From Rhizobium sp. Root708 (lineage in GTDB: Bacteria; Pseudomonadota; Alphaproteobacteria; Rhizobiales; Rhizobiaceae): a DNA stretch of 64,000 nt. A model generated the notes under the pieces. That model was not told where the DNA came from and did not search any database. It saw nothing but the letters and a program-made list of their open reading frames with translations. The stretch covers positions 265,825 to 329,824 of the forward strand of contig NZ_LMHV01000040.1 of assembly GCF_001429725.1 (NCBI RefSeq). The letters are read 5' to 3'. This document shows, in pieces, positions 45,632 through 54,676 of this stretch; the first letter of the stretch is position 1; each line of letters starts with the position of its first letter. The translations under genes were made by a program, and so were the position numbers.

Positions 45632-46684
45632 TCAAAGCCCCAGCATGCGGCGGTTGGCCGCCTGGTCCGTACCGCTGCCGGCGAAGTCGTCGAACGCCTT
45701 TTCGGTGACGCGGATGATGTGCGCCTTGACGAACTCGGCACCTTCGCGTGCGCCATCCTCGGGATGCTTCAGCGCGCATTCCCATTCGACCACGGCCCAA
45801 CCGTCGAAGTTGTTTGCCGTCATCTTCGAGAAGACCGCACCGAAATCGACCTGGCCGTCGCCGAGCGAACGGAAGCGGCCGGCACGCTCGACCCAGCCCT
45901 GGTAACCGCCGTAGACGCCCTGGCGACCGGTCGGGTTGAACTCGGCATCCTTGACGTGGAACATCTTGATCCGGTCTTTGTAGATGTCGATGTTGTCGAG
46001 GTAATCCAGGCACTGCAGGATGTAGTGCGACGGATCGTAGAGCATGTTGGCGCGCGGGTGGTTCTTCACGCGCTCGAGGAACATCTCGAAAGTCACGCCG
46101 TCATGCAGATCTTCGCCGGGATGGATCTCGTAGCAAACGTCGACGCCGTTTTCGTCGGCGTGATTGAGGATCGGCGTCCAGCGCTTGGCAAGTTCGTCGA
46201 AGGCGGTCTCCACGAGACCCGCTGGGCGCTGCGGCCACGGATAGATGAACGGCCAGGCGAGCGCGCCCGAGAAGGTCGCATGTGCCTTGATGCCGAGGTG
46301 TTTGGACGCCGTCAGCGCCATCTTGACCTGCTCGACCGCCCATTCCTGGCGCGCCTTCGGATTGCCGCGCACCTCAGGTGCCGCAAATCCGTCGAAGGCT
46401 TCGTCATAGGCAGGATGGACGGCGACGAGCTGCCCCTGAAGATGGGTGGAGAGTTCGGTGACTTCGACGCCGTTCTGGCGCGCGACGCCGGCAAACTCGT
46501 CGCAATAATCCTTCGAGGAGGCGGCCTTCTTGAGGTCGATCAGCTGGCTCGCCCAGGTCGGAACCTGCACGCCCTTGTAGCCGATGTCGGCTGCCCATTT
46601 GGTGATCGAATCCCACGAGTTGAAAGGCGCGGCATCGCCCGCGAATTGTCCAAGGAACAGGCCCGGACCCTTGATCGTTTTCAT
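45632..46684 (-). CDS. Sugar-phosphate isomerase/epimerase (xylose-isomerase-like TIM barrel)
   Basis: A 350-residue protein with the AP-endonuclease-2/xylose-isomerase-like barrel. Metal-ligand regions are VCYEIHPGEDLHDG (Glu and His), NMLYDPSHYILQ (Asp and His), KMFHVKDAEFN (His) and VVEWECA (Glu). Such enzymes epimerise or isomerise keto-sugars or inositol derivatives. It is followed by the Gfo/Idh/MocA gene. A LacI-type palindrome with an AAACGTTT core lies 22 bases upstream of the start, so it is likely regulated with the nearby sugar locus. Confidence 0.9.
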   Translation of the reverse strand: MKTIKGPGLFLGQFAGDAAPFNSWDSITKWAADIGYKGVQVPTWASQLIDLKKAASSKDYCDEFAGVARQNGVEVTELSTHLQGQLVAVHPAYDEAFDGFAAPEVRGNPKARQEWAVEQVKMALTASKHLGIKAHATFSGALAWPFIYPWPQRPAGLVETAFDELAKRWTPILNHADENGVDVCYEIHPGEDLHDGVTFEMFLERVKNHPRANMLYDPSHYILQCLDYLDNIDIYKDRIKMFHVKDAEFNPTGRQGVYGGYQGWVERAGRFRSLGDGQVDFGAVFSKMTANNFDGWAVVEWECALKHPEDGAREGAEFVKAHIIRVTEKAFDDFAGSGTDQAANRRMLGL

Positions 46685-46706
46685 GTCAATTCCTCCCTAA
46701 AAGATG

Positions 46707-46724
46707 ACCGTAAACGTTTCTGGT
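46707..46724. promoter_or_regulatory. LacI-type operator upstream of the isomerase gene
   Basis: ACCGTAAACGTTTCTGGT is an 18-base palindrome with perfect AAACGTTT centre and matching ACC/GGT ends (two internal pairs mismatch). It shares the half-site GTAAAC with the twin operator at 52503-52537, so the LacI regulator encoded at 52630 may control this gene too. Confidence 0.6.
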
Positions 46725-46972
46725 AGAGTTCTAGCACGCGATTTGAAGTCTGCAAGCCGATTCCGGCGAAACTGCAAATTTGCCCCGGGGGCGAAAATCG
46801 AAGGCGGCAGACTTAACCACGGTCGGCCCCGGGCTGCAAGATGTACGTACCGCATTTCTGGTGTCGCGGACTGCCGGCCGCCGTCACAAAGCCGGGACCC
46901 GCCCGCTTTCGACGCTATGCGATGGACATCAAGCCGTGCCGTGTTACTCTTTCCGGACCAGGAGGTTGGCGC

Positions 46973-48751
46973 ATGACGCGGCGTCTGGCAGCAATCTTGG
47001 ACGCGGATGTCGTCGGCTTTTCCCGGCTGATGGGACTTGACGAAGCGGGTACGTTTGCGTGCCTGAAGGCGCACAATAACCAGATCATCGTCCCCTCCAT
47101 CGCCAGCCATCATGGCCGTGTCGTAAAGTTCGTCGGCGATGGCGTGCTGGCGGAATTTGCCAGCGTCGTCGACGCCGTTGCCTGTGCGGTGGATATTCAA
47201 AACGCCCTGCTTCAACGCAACGAGTCGACGGAGCCCGACCGGCGCATGAGATGGCGCATCGGCATCCACGTAGACGACGTGCTGGTCCAGGACGACGACA
47301 TCTTCGGAGATGGCGTGAGCATCGCCGGCAGCCTGCAGGCGCTCGCGCCGCCGGGCGGCATCTGCATATCCCAGCAGGTGAGTGATCAGATTCGATCGAA
47401 GCTCGATTTCAGGGCAGTAGACTTCGGCAACCGCAGGCTTGAAAACATCGAGCGCCCGATACGCGTTTGGCGATGGGTTGCGGAAGAGAATACAGAGCTT
47501 GCGTCTCCCGCCGCGCCGCGCGAGGAAACCGCGCTGCCGGTGCGCAACCGCCCATCGATTGCCGTGCTGCCCTTTACCAACATGTCGAGCGTGGAGGGCC
47601 AGGAGCATTTCTCCGACGGCTTTACCGACGAGCTGATCGGCACGCTTGCTCGCTGCCGCTGGCTGCTTGTCGCGGCGCGAAACTCCTCCTTCAGCTACAA
47701 GGGACGTCAGGTAGACATCCAGCGCGTCGCCGAGGATCTCGGCGTCAAATACGTACTCGAAGGCAGCGTCCGCCGGGCGGCCGACCGTGTGAGGATAACC
47801 GCGCAGTTGCTGAACGGTACGGACGGTACGCTTCTCTGGGCGGAGCGGTACGATCGCACCTTGGCGGATATTTTCGAAGTGCAGGACGAGCTTGCCTCGG
47901 AGATCACCGGCACCGTCGAGCCCGAGCTTGGGGCCATCGAATTCGCGGCTTTGCGCGGACGCGCCGTCCTCGACATGAATGCCTGGGAAATCTACCTGAA
48001 AGGTCTCTGGCATCTCTACCGCTTCACGCTTCACGACCTGACCATCGCCAAGGCTTTGTTCGAACAGGCGATCGCCGCCGATCCGGGCTTCGCACAGGCG
48101 CAGGCGCGGCTCGCCTATGTTCATATCCAGCTTGGCTGGTACGGCTCGCTCGACGAACGCGCCGACCGGATCTGCGAAGCGATCGGACTTGCCGAACGCG
48201 CCATCATTCTGGACCAGAAGGAGCCGGCCGCCCATCTTGCACTCGGCAGGGCGCTGGCGCTCGACGGAGCGACCACCGCCGGCATTTCTCACCTTCGCAA
48301 CGCGACGCAGCTCGACCCAAGCTTCGCCCAGGCGCATTTCGCGCTTGGTCAGGCGCTCTGTTATGCCGAGCGTCCGGACCAGGGCATTCCCGAAATCCGG
48401 GAAGCATTCCGGCTCAGTCCCCGCGACCCGCATCTGTGGACGTTTCATAACATGCTCGCGATCGCCGGCTATCAGATGGACGACATGGAGGACGCTGCCA
48501 AGGCGGCACGCGCGGCACTCCGCTCTCCGAATGTGACCTTCTGGCCAGCCATGGCTTTGGTTGCGATCCTTGGGCGCCAGGGGCGACCGGAGGAGGCGAG
48601 AGAAGCTGTATCGCGGCTCCATCGCTTCCGCCCGGGAATGACATGCGCCGACGCCCGGCGCGAATTCTATTTCGGCGACAATCCGGTCATGGGCAAAGCC
48701 TTCATCGACCGCTTCGTTGCCGATCTCGATGCCGCCGGCCTGCCCGAGTAA
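46973..48751 (+). CDS. Class III cyclase-domain/TPR protein with degenerate active site
   Basis: From the ATG at 46973 (GGAGG upstream) this is 592 residues: an N-terminal cyclase domain (1 to about 165), a CadC-like TolB/FlgO-type segment (RPSIAVLPFTNMSS, FSDGFTDELIGTLARC, LGVKYVLEGSVRR), then about six TPRs. Metal Asp residues are kept (ILDADVVGFSRLM, KFVGDGVLAEF), but the transition-state motif that is normally N-x-x-x-R reads VSIAGSLQ, with Ser at both positions. It is therefore probably a non-catalytic sensor or has altered activity. It is transcribed opposite to the surrounding sugar genes. Confidence 0.88.
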   Translation: MTRRLAAILDADVVGFSRLMGLDEAGTFACLKAHNNQIIVPSIASHHGRVVKFVGDGVLAEFASVVDAVACAVDIQNALLQRNESTEPDRRMRWRIGIHVDDVLVQDDDIFGDGVSIAGSLQALAPPGGICISQQVSDQIRSKLDFRAVDFGNRRLENIERPIRVWRWVAEENTELASPAAPREETALPVRNRPSIAVLPFTNMSSVEGQEHFSDGFTDELIGTLARCRWLLVAARNSSFSYKGRQVDIQRVAEDLGVKYVLEGSVRRAADRVRITAQLLNGTDGTLLWAERYDRTLADIFEVQDELASEITGTVEPELGAIEFAALRGRAVLDMNAWEIYLKGLWHLYRFTLHDLTIAKALFEQAIAADPGFAQAQARLAYVHIQLGWYGSLDERADRICEAIGLAERAIILDQKEPAAHLALGRALALDGATTAGISHLRNATQLDPSFAQAHFALGQALCYAERPDQGIPEIREAFRLSPRDPHLWTFHNMLAIAGYQMDDMEDAAKAARAALRSPNVTFWPAMALVAILGRQGRPEEAREAVSRLHRFRPGMTCADARREFYFGDNPVMGKAFIDRFVADLDAAGLPE

Positions 48752-48772
48752 CCTGGACCATCGGCAAGAAAA

Positions 48773-48798
48773 GGCGCCCGTCCTTCCGAACGGGCGCC
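48773..48798. terminator. Bidirectional hairpin terminator
   Basis: GGCGCCCGT-CCTTCCGA-ACGGGCGCC forms a perfect 9-bp stem between the cyclase-TPR gene and the convergent binding-protein gene, with an AAGAAAA run on the left that gives a U-tract on the minus strand. Confidence 0.8.
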
Positions 48799-48815
48799 GC
48801 ATGGGTTTTCTCAGA

Positions 48816-49763
48816 TCAGAACGGAGAATCCGGGAAGTAGAAGTCCTTGGCATTGTCCTTCGTGACGAGCGTCGCGTCGAGGACGAAGGTGCCGCGAACC
48901 GGAACCTGGTCGTAGAGGCCAGCTGCCGTCAGTTCCATCGCGGTACCGACCATTGCCGGCGGATAGAGAACATCGACCGGGATCATCTTGTCGCCGTCCA
49001 TGACCTTCTTGATCATGTCCTTGGAGCCGGCGCCGGCGACGACATACTTGATGTCGGTGCGCTTGGCCTGCTCGATTGCCTGCAGCACGCCGACAGCCAT
49101 GTCGTCATCCTGGCACCATACGACGTCGATCTTCGGATACTTCGTCAGATAGTCCTGCATGACCTTGAAGGCGTCGTCGCGGTTCCAGTTGCCGTATTGA
49201 CGGTCAAGAACCTTGACCTTGGAGCCGGCAATGCCCTTGTCGAAGCCGTCCTGGCGCTGCTGGTCGATCGGGATCGGCAGGCCGCGGATGATGACGACTT
49301 CAGCGTCCGGCGTCTGCGAAGCGATGTACTTGCCGGCGACTTCGCCGAGCGCCGGGTTGTTGCCGGCGACGTAGAGGTCGCGAACCGAGTCGTCGTTGGT
49401 CGAAGGCGCACGGTCGACGAGCGCGACGTACTTGCCCTTGCCCTTGACTTCCTTGATGGCGTTGACGAGCGGATCCGGATCCGACGGCAGGATCACGAGC
49501 GCGTCGATGCCCTGCGTATCAAGGTCCTGCACGGCGTTGGCCTGGCTGGCGGGATCCGGCGAGGTCTTGACGATGACGTTCAGGCCCGGATGCTCTTCCA
49601 TCAGCTTCTTGGCGATACGTTCGGCATGGAACACCACACCGGAAGTCCAGCCGTGGTCGGCGGCCGGAATGGACACGCCGATGGTGAATTTCTTGTCTTG
49701 TGCGTATGCGGTCCCCGACAGTGCGACGGCCGCAACCGCAAGACCCAACACGAGTTTGCGCAT
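48816..49763 (-). CDS. Sugar ABC transporter substrate-binding protein (RbsB-like)
   Basis: From the ATG at 49763 (GGGAGGAAAT upstream) this is 315 residues. A signal peptide ends GTAYAQ; the mature protein starts with DKKFTIGVSIPAADHGWTSG, as in the ribose/galactose-binding Peripla_BP_4 group, with the effector contacts LVDRAPSTNDDS and WCQDDDMAVGVL. It is the last gene of an ATPase-permease-binding-protein set (52460 to 48816). The ligand is probably a monosaccharide or polyol, not identifiable from sequence. Confidence 0.93.
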   Translation of the reverse strand: MRKLVLGLAVAAVALSGTAYAQDKKFTIGVSIPAADHGWTSGVVFHAERIAKKLMEEHPGLNVIVKTSPDPASQANAVQDLDTQGIDALVILPSDPDPLVNAIKEVKGKGKYVALVDRAPSTNDDSVRDLYVAGNNPALGEVAGKYIASQTPDAEVVIIRGLPIPIDQQRQDGFDKGIAGSKVKVLDRQYGNWNRDDAFKVMQDYLTKYPKIDVVWCQDDDMAVGVLQAIEQAKRTDIKYVVAGAGSKDMIKKVMDGDKMIPVDVLYPPAMVGTAMELTAAGLYDQVPVRGTFVLDATLVTKDNAKDFYFPDSPF

Positions 49764-49849
49764 GCTATTTCCTCCCATAAACGTCAGGGACTTTTTCCTA
49801 CCCGTGAACCGGACGCCCTGTGACCCGGCCAATTCCTGGAACCGGTCCG

Positions 49850-50854
49850 TTATGATTTGCGGACCAGTGAGCGCTGCACCAGCATGGCGATGATGATGAT
49901 CGCACCCTGGATCGCACCGATGAGATATTCGCTGATGAAGTTCGACAGCAGCATAATGTTGCCGACGAGTTCAAGAATGAAGGCGCCGCAGATCGTGCCC
50001 CACACGCGGCCGGCGCCGCCCTTGAGCGCCGTACCGCCGACGACGACGGCGGTGATCGCCTGCAGCTCCCAGAGGATGCCCGTTGTTGCCGAAGTCGAAC
50101 CGAGACGCGGCACGTAAAGCAGCACGGCAATGGCGACGCAAAGCCCCTGGATGACAAAGGCGATGGTGCGCACGCGATTGACCGCGATGCCGGAATAGCG
50201 AGCGACGTCGCTGTTCGAGCCGACCGCAACGACGTGCCGGCCATAGCGCGTACGGTATAGAATGAAGGCAGCCACGGCAGTCACGGCAAGAATGACGACG
50301 ATCGGCACAGGCACGCCAAGAATGCTGCCGAAATAGGCGGGGCGGTAAAGCGTCTGAATGTCGGCGGAACGCAGCGTGATGGCGCCGCCCTGGCTGAGCC
50401 AGGTCGTCAGACCGCGATAGATGCCCATGGTGCCGAGCGTGGCAATGAACGGCTCGATCTTTCCAACGGTGGTAATCAAGCCGTTCGCAAGCCCGCAGAG
50501 CGCACCGGCGATCAACGTGAATACGACCGCGGCGACCAGCATCAACGTCGGGTCGGCGATCACGCCGGAATTCATCAGCAGGATCATCAAGCTCGCCACG
50601 AAGGCGACCATGGAGCCGACAGACAGATCGAGATCACCTGCCGATATGACGAATGTCGCGCCCACCGCGATGATCGCGATAAACGCGCAGCGCGTGGCGA
50701 CATTGGCGAGATTGGTGATGCCGATGAAGTTGGGATTGACCAGAGCCCCAACGATCAGCAGCAGAAAGAGGGCCGCGAACGGCGCAACGGCCCTGAGATC
50801 GATATCCCGCCAGGGGCGACGCCGGATTTCCCTGGTCTCCTCGTTCACACTCAT
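49850..50854 (-). CDS. Sugar ABC transporter permease (RbsC-like)
   Basis: From the ATG at 50854 this is 334 residues with about ten membrane helices and the CUT2 permease motifs FVISAGDLDLSVGSMVAF, FIATLGTMGIYRGL, YGRHVVAVGSN and VGGTALKGGAGRVWGTICGAF. It forms the membrane channel of the importer with the ATPase 82 bases upstream and the binding protein downstream. A start eleven or more codons earlier is possible but not supported by conservation. Confidence 0.93.
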   Translation of the reverse strand: MSVNEETREIRRRPWRDIDLRAVAPFAALFLLLIVGALVNPNFIGITNLANVATRCAFIAIIAVGATFVISAGDLDLSVGSMVAFVASLMILLMNSGVIADPTLMLVAAVVFTLIAGALCGLANGLITTVGKIEPFIATLGTMGIYRGLTTWLSQGGAITLRSADIQTLYRPAYFGSILGVPVPIVVILAVTAVAAFILYRTRYGRHVVAVGSNSDVARYSGIAVNRVRTIAFVIQGLCVAIAVLLYVPRLGSTSATTGILWELQAITAVVVGGTALKGGAGRVWGTICGAFILELVGNIMLLSNFISEYLIGAIQGAIIIIAMLVQRSLVRKS

Positions 50855-50936
50855 GTCCAAACCAACCTCCCGTCCCAATCCGATGGGCATCATACATGCG
50901 CGGCGCATCAAGTGCAGCCGCCTCCTCCGCCCGGCG

Positions 50937-52460
50937 TCAGGCGGCTTTTTTCTTCAATCCCGCGGCGTAGCGCATGATCTCCTGCTCGGAGATCTCCTCG
51001 CCCTCGAGCACACCGACGATCCGCCCCTCGCGCATCACTGCGACGCGTGTGCAGAGCCCAATCACTTCGGGCATTTCGGAGGAAACAACGATGATCGAGC
51101 GACCATCGCGCGCCAGCGCCGAGATGAAATGATAGATCTGCTGCTTGGTACCGACATCGATGCCGCGCGTCGGCTCGTCGATGATGATGATCTCTGGCTC
51201 GGTCTCCATGACCTTGGCCAGCAGCAGCTTCTGCTGGTTGCCGCCCGACATGCGCCCTGCGACGATATTGGTGTCACGAACGCGAATGTCGAAGCGCCGC
51301 CGCGCGGTGGCAAGCGCCCTCGCCTCGCTGCTCGGGCTGAGATAGCCGTGCCGCGAGTGTTGGCCGAGCGATTGCAGCGTCAGGTTCGCCATCATCCCGG
51401 ACCGCAGCAGCAGCCCTTTCGACTTCCGATCCTTCGTCATGTAGGCAAGCCCGGCGCGATTGGCTGCATGCACATCGCCAGCCGGAATGAGGTCACCGCG
51501 AATGTGAACGTCTCCAGCGGTGCGGCCGCGTAGTCCGGCTATCGCCTCCATCAGTTCCGTACGACCGGAACCGATCAGCCCCGAGAAGCCGATGATCTCG
51601 CCCTTGCGAACCTCGAAGCTTGCGTCTTGAACATACCCCGTCGAAACGCCCTCGACCCGAAGAACAACTTCCTCGTCGACATTCGGCTCAACCTTTGTGG
51701 GATAGAGGCTCGACAGTTCACGCCCAACCATCAGCTGAGCGATCGACTCGCCGTCGAGCATGGAGGTCGGCGCCGTCTTGACCCACTGGCCATCGCGCAG
51801 CACCGTCACCCGATCGGTAATTTCCATCACTTCGTCGAGCTTGTGGGACACGAAGATGAAGCTTGTGCCCTTGTCGCGCAGCTTGCGGACCTGCCGGAAC
51901 AGGAAGTTGGTTTCTTCCCGCGACAGCACCGCGGTCGGCTCGTCCATGATGACGACGCGCGCATCGCGGCTGATTGCCTTGGCGATCTCGACCATCTGCT
52001 TGTCGGCGATCGACAATGTCCCGATCAGGGCATTCTCATCGACATGCGAGCCGAGGAGATCGAGCGCCTTGCGGGTCTCCGAGCGCATGTATCTGCGGTC
52101 GAGCACGCCAAATCGCGTGACTTCGCGCCCAAGATAAAGGCTTTCGGTGACCGTCAGATGTTCGGCGAGATTGAATTCCTGGTGGATGAGGACAATGCCG
52201 AGCGCTTCCGCGGCACCGTTCGCCGGCAACACCACCGGCTTGCCATCAAGCAGGATTTCGCCCGAACTGGGCTGCTCGAAACCGGCCATCACTTTGACGA
52301 GAGTGGATTTGCCCGCACCGTTTTCGCCCATAAGGGCATGGATTTCGCCGGCGCGCAGATCGAAATTCACGCTGAACAGAACCTGCACGCCGCTGAACGA
52401 CTTGCAGATGCGTCGAGCGGACAACACCACTGGCGCGGCGTCGACAGAATCCACACTCAT
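50937..52460 (-). CDS. Sugar ABC transporter ATP-binding protein (RbsA-like, dual domain)
   Basis: From the ATG at 52460 (GGAGGAAG upstream) this is 507 residues with two ATPase domains. The N-terminal Walker A is GENGAGKST and Walker B is VVIMDEPTAVLS. The C-terminal domain has the altered P-loop GLIGSGRTEL typical of CUT2 ATPases, with the signature MSGGNQQKLLLAK and IIIIDEPTRGID. It ends with a basic tail LKKKAA. It is the first gene of the importer operon, and its promoter region carries the twin LacI operator. Confidence 0.94.
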   Translation of the reverse strand: MSVDSVDAAPVVLSARRICKSFSGVQVLFSVNFDLRAGEIHALMGENGAGKSTLVKVMAGFEQPSSGEILLDGKPVVLPANGAAEALGIVLIHQEFNLAEHLTVTESLYLGREVTRFGVLDRRYMRSETRKALDLLGSHVDENALIGTLSIADKQMVEIAKAISRDARVVIMDEPTAVLSREETNFLFRQVRKLRDKGTSFIFVSHKLDEVMEITDRVTVLRDGQWVKTAPTSMLDGESIAQLMVGRELSSLYPTKVEPNVDEEVVLRVEGVSTGYVQDASFEVRKGEIIGFSGLIGSGRTELMEAIAGLRGRTAGDVHIRGDLIPAGDVHAANRAGLAYMTKDRKSKGLLLRSGMMANLTLQSLGQHSRHGYLSPSSEARALATARRRFDIRVRDTNIVAGRMSGGNQQKLLLAKVMETEPEIIIIDEPTRGIDVGTKQQIYHFISALARDGRSIIVVSSEMPEVIGLCTRVAVMREGRIVGVLEGEEISEQEIMRYAAGLKKKAA

Positions 52461-52502
52461 TGAAGACTTCCTCCATGCGGCTCCCATCCGCTTGGAGGCA
52501 TA

Positions 52503-52537
52503 TGTAAACCTTTACACGACCAATGTAAAGGTTTACA
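52503..52537. promoter_or_regulatory. Twin LacI operators between the ABC operon and its LacI regulator
   Basis: TGTAAACCTTTACA (52503-52516) and TGTAAAGGTTTACA (52524-52537) are each a palindrome except for the central CC/GG, and are exact reverse complements separated by seven bases; their centres are 21 bases apart, two helical turns. They lie 42 bases upstream of the ATPase start and 92 upstream of the LacI start, a good position to control both. Confidence 0.85.
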
Positions 52538-52629
52538 TCGTTGTTTCACACAGATCTGTCGGCTTGGACGTTTGACCTCCGAGCGACTCTGTGTAGTGTC
52601 GCGGCGAAGGCATCCCAAGGCAGGACGCA

Positions 52630-53661
52630 GTGTCGAATTCCACGCCCGCAACCATAGAAGACGTCGCTCGGATCGCCGAGGTTTCGATCGCGACGGTATC
52701 GCGGGCGATCCACACGCCGGAGAAGGTCGCCAACTCCACGCGTCTGAAAGTCAACCAGGCAATCGCCATCACCGGCTATACGACGAACGCCATGGCCCGC
52801 AGCCTGCGGCTTGGCCGGTCGAACATGATTCTGGTGGTTGCCCCTGATATCGGCGACCCGAACTTCTCCAACATTCTCGTCGGCCTCGAGAACGAAGCCC
52901 GCGCCCATGGCTACGGCATCCTGATCGGCCATACGCAGAACGACGCCCAGCGCGGCCTCGAATATCTGAAGTTCCTGAACTCCAATCAGGCCGCCGGGCT
53001 GATCCTTTTTACCGGCATCCTCCCCTTCGGCCACCAGACGATGACCGCCCGCCTGCCGCCCAGCGTCGGCGTCTTCGAACCGGTTTTCAATGGCGGCATT
53101 CCCTATGTCGGCGTCGACGATGTCGAGGGCGCCCGAAAGGCGGTTGACCTGCTGCTGGCCGAGGGCCACCGCAAGATCGCCTTCATCGGTGATAGCAGAA
53201 CGCGCCTTGCATATAGCCGGCGGCGGCAGGGCTATGACGAAGGGCTCGATGCAGCCGGCGTCCCGCCCGATATGCGGATCGTGCTCGAAGGCGACGGAAC
53301 GCTGGAAAGCGGCCGGCACGCCGTCGAGCAGCTTTTCATGCGCGACACGCTGCCGACCGCCTTCATGTGCGTGAACGACCAGACGGCGATCGGCGTCATG
53401 ATCGGCCTTGGCGCCCGTGGCTACGACATCCCGACCGACTTCTCGGTGACCGGCTTCGACGACGTGCCGCAGGCTGTCTTCATGTCGCCGCCGCTGACAA
53501 CCATCCGCCAGCCGCGCGCGGCGATCGGCAAGCAGGCCATGGCGCTTCTGCTGGAGTTTCTGTCCGACGGCCAGCCCGCCGAGACCGAAATCCTGCTGCG
53601 GCCGGATCTCGTGGTTCGCAATTCCGTCGGCGCGCCATCGCGGCGATGGAGCAAACGCTAG
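52630..53661 (+). CDS. LacI-family regulator of the adjacent sugar ABC operon
   Basis: The start is GTG at 52630 (AAGGCAGGA upstream), giving 343 residues. The helix-turn-helix is TIEDVARIAEVSIATVSRAI, the hinge helix NAMARSLRLGRS, and the effector domain begins NMILVVAPDIGDPNFSNIL. It is divergent from the importer operon, with two palindromic sites between them, so it should repress transport genes until the sugar binds. Its other target may be the isomerase gene at 45632, which has a similar site. Confidence 0.94.
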   Translation: MSNSTPATIEDVARIAEVSIATVSRAIHTPEKVANSTRLKVNQAIAITGYTTNAMARSLRLGRSNMILVVAPDIGDPNFSNILVGLENEARAHGYGILIGHTQNDAQRGLEYLKFLNSNQAAGLILFTGILPFGHQTMTARLPPSVGVFEPVFNGGIPYVGVDDVEGARKAVDLLLAEGHRKIAFIGDSRTRLAYSRRRQGYDEGLDAAGVPPDMRIVLEGDGTLESGRHAVEQLFMRDTLPTAFMCVNDQTAIGVMIGLGARGYDIPTDFSVTGFDDVPQAVFMSPPLTTIRQPRAAIGKQAMALLLEFLSDGQPAETEILLRPDLVVRNSVGAPSRRWSKR

Positions 53662-53756
53662 CTGCCGCCTGTCCTATTGAGCGCCGCGCGAACGGATCGC
53701 CTCCGGCACATAGGCTGCGGCGGCGACCTGCAATTTGATGCAAACGTCGGCCGGCG

Positions 53757-54530
53757 CTACTCGACAAGCCCGAACATCGGACCGAAGCCACCATGCCAGG
53801 ATTTGTCGTCACGTCCAAGCGCGGGACTGTAAAGCCCGACACCCCGGCCTCCATCGAGAAACAATGCATTCGGGCACGTCAGATGGTCGCGAAACAGGCG
53901 CGCGAAATCGTGGAAATTCACCCGGTCTTCGCTGATCGCGAAGCGCACCAAGCCATCGCCGCAGATACCGACGCCGCCGCGACGGGTCTTATCGGTCGAA
54001 CCAACGATGAAGATCGGATTGAGCGTGTTGTCGATCACGAGCATCGGGCCAGACTGCGTGGCGAGCCGGACATCAAGGCGGCGCTTCAGAAATTCCTGCG
54101 TCGGAAGTATTCCTGCTGACGTCCCATCGATGAAGAACACGCCATTCGGCTTCTTGTAGAAGTTCGGCACCGGGCCGTCGGTGGCCCCATCGCTTCGTGC
54201 GGTGCTGGCTGGACGCAATTCCTTGCCGTCTTCGACATAGAGCCCGATCGGCGAAAAATCGGGCAGATACATGCCGGCATTGACCGCGAACACCAAGCTC
54301 TGCCCGCGCTTCTTGAGAGCCTCGGCAAACCCGGAGAAGTCGCGATAGGGTTCTCCATCCGCGTTCTTCCAGAACAAGCGGAGATCGCCTTTTCCTTTCT
54401 CGACCGTGCAGACGACGTAGGCCTCGCCTTCGAACGTGTCCTGCACGCAAGGCTCCGCTGCGACTGCCTCCGCAAGCGTCGCGACGGCCAACATCATGGC
54501 TGCGGCAAGCATACCCTGTCTGAAATCCAT
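53757..54530 (-). CDS. Exported phosphodiester glycosidase-family (DUF2233) protein
   Basis: A 257-residue protein with a signal peptide ending near EAVAAE. It has the family words SLVFAVNAGMYLPDFSPIGLYV, KPNGVFFIDG, ATQSGPMLVIDN and CPNALFLDGGRGVGLY, as in the NAGPA/phosphodiester glycosidase group that cleaves phosphate-linked sugars. The DGG near the end holds a likely catalytic Asp. It is convergent with the LacI gene and alone in its transcript. The substrate is perhaps a cell-wall or exopolysaccharide link. Confidence 0.87.
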   Translation of the reverse strand: MDFRQGMLAAAMMLAVATLAEAVAAEPCVQDTFEGEAYVVCTVEKGKGDLRLFWKNADGEPYRDFSGFAEALKKRGQSLVFAVNAGMYLPDFSPIGLYVEDGKELRPASTARSDGATDGPVPNFYKKPNGVFFIDGTSAGILPTQEFLKRRLDVRLATQSGPMLVIDNTLNPIFIVGSTDKTRRGGVGICGDGLVRFAISEDRVNFHDFARLFRDHLTCPNALFLDGGRGVGLYSPALGRDDKSWHGGFGPMFGLVE

Positions 54531-54626
54531 CGCAGCCTTCCCATGAGATCGCCGAGCGCCCTGCCAATAGCAGGTGATCGCGCCTCATCCAAAACATGGA
54601 AACGGCATCGCCTCAATCAACAAAAA

Positions 54627-54652
54627 GGCCGGGAAACCTTCGCTCCCCGGCC
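54627..54652 (-). terminator. Terminator downstream of xylA
   Basis: GGCCGGG-AAACCTTCGCTC-CCCGGCC is a 7-bp stem with a 12-base loop; on the minus strand it is followed by TTTTTG, 24 bases past the xylA stop. Confidence 0.82.
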
Positions 54653-54676
54653 CTCTCCTCCACAATCAACCGCCGA

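Noticed and set aside
46697-48853. A 718-codon open frame on the minus strand opposite the cyclase-TPR gene
   Set aside because: The plus-strand gene has clear domains and a ribosome site; the antisense frame is Arg/Gly/Ala-rich without any recognisable motif, a common product of high-GC codon use.
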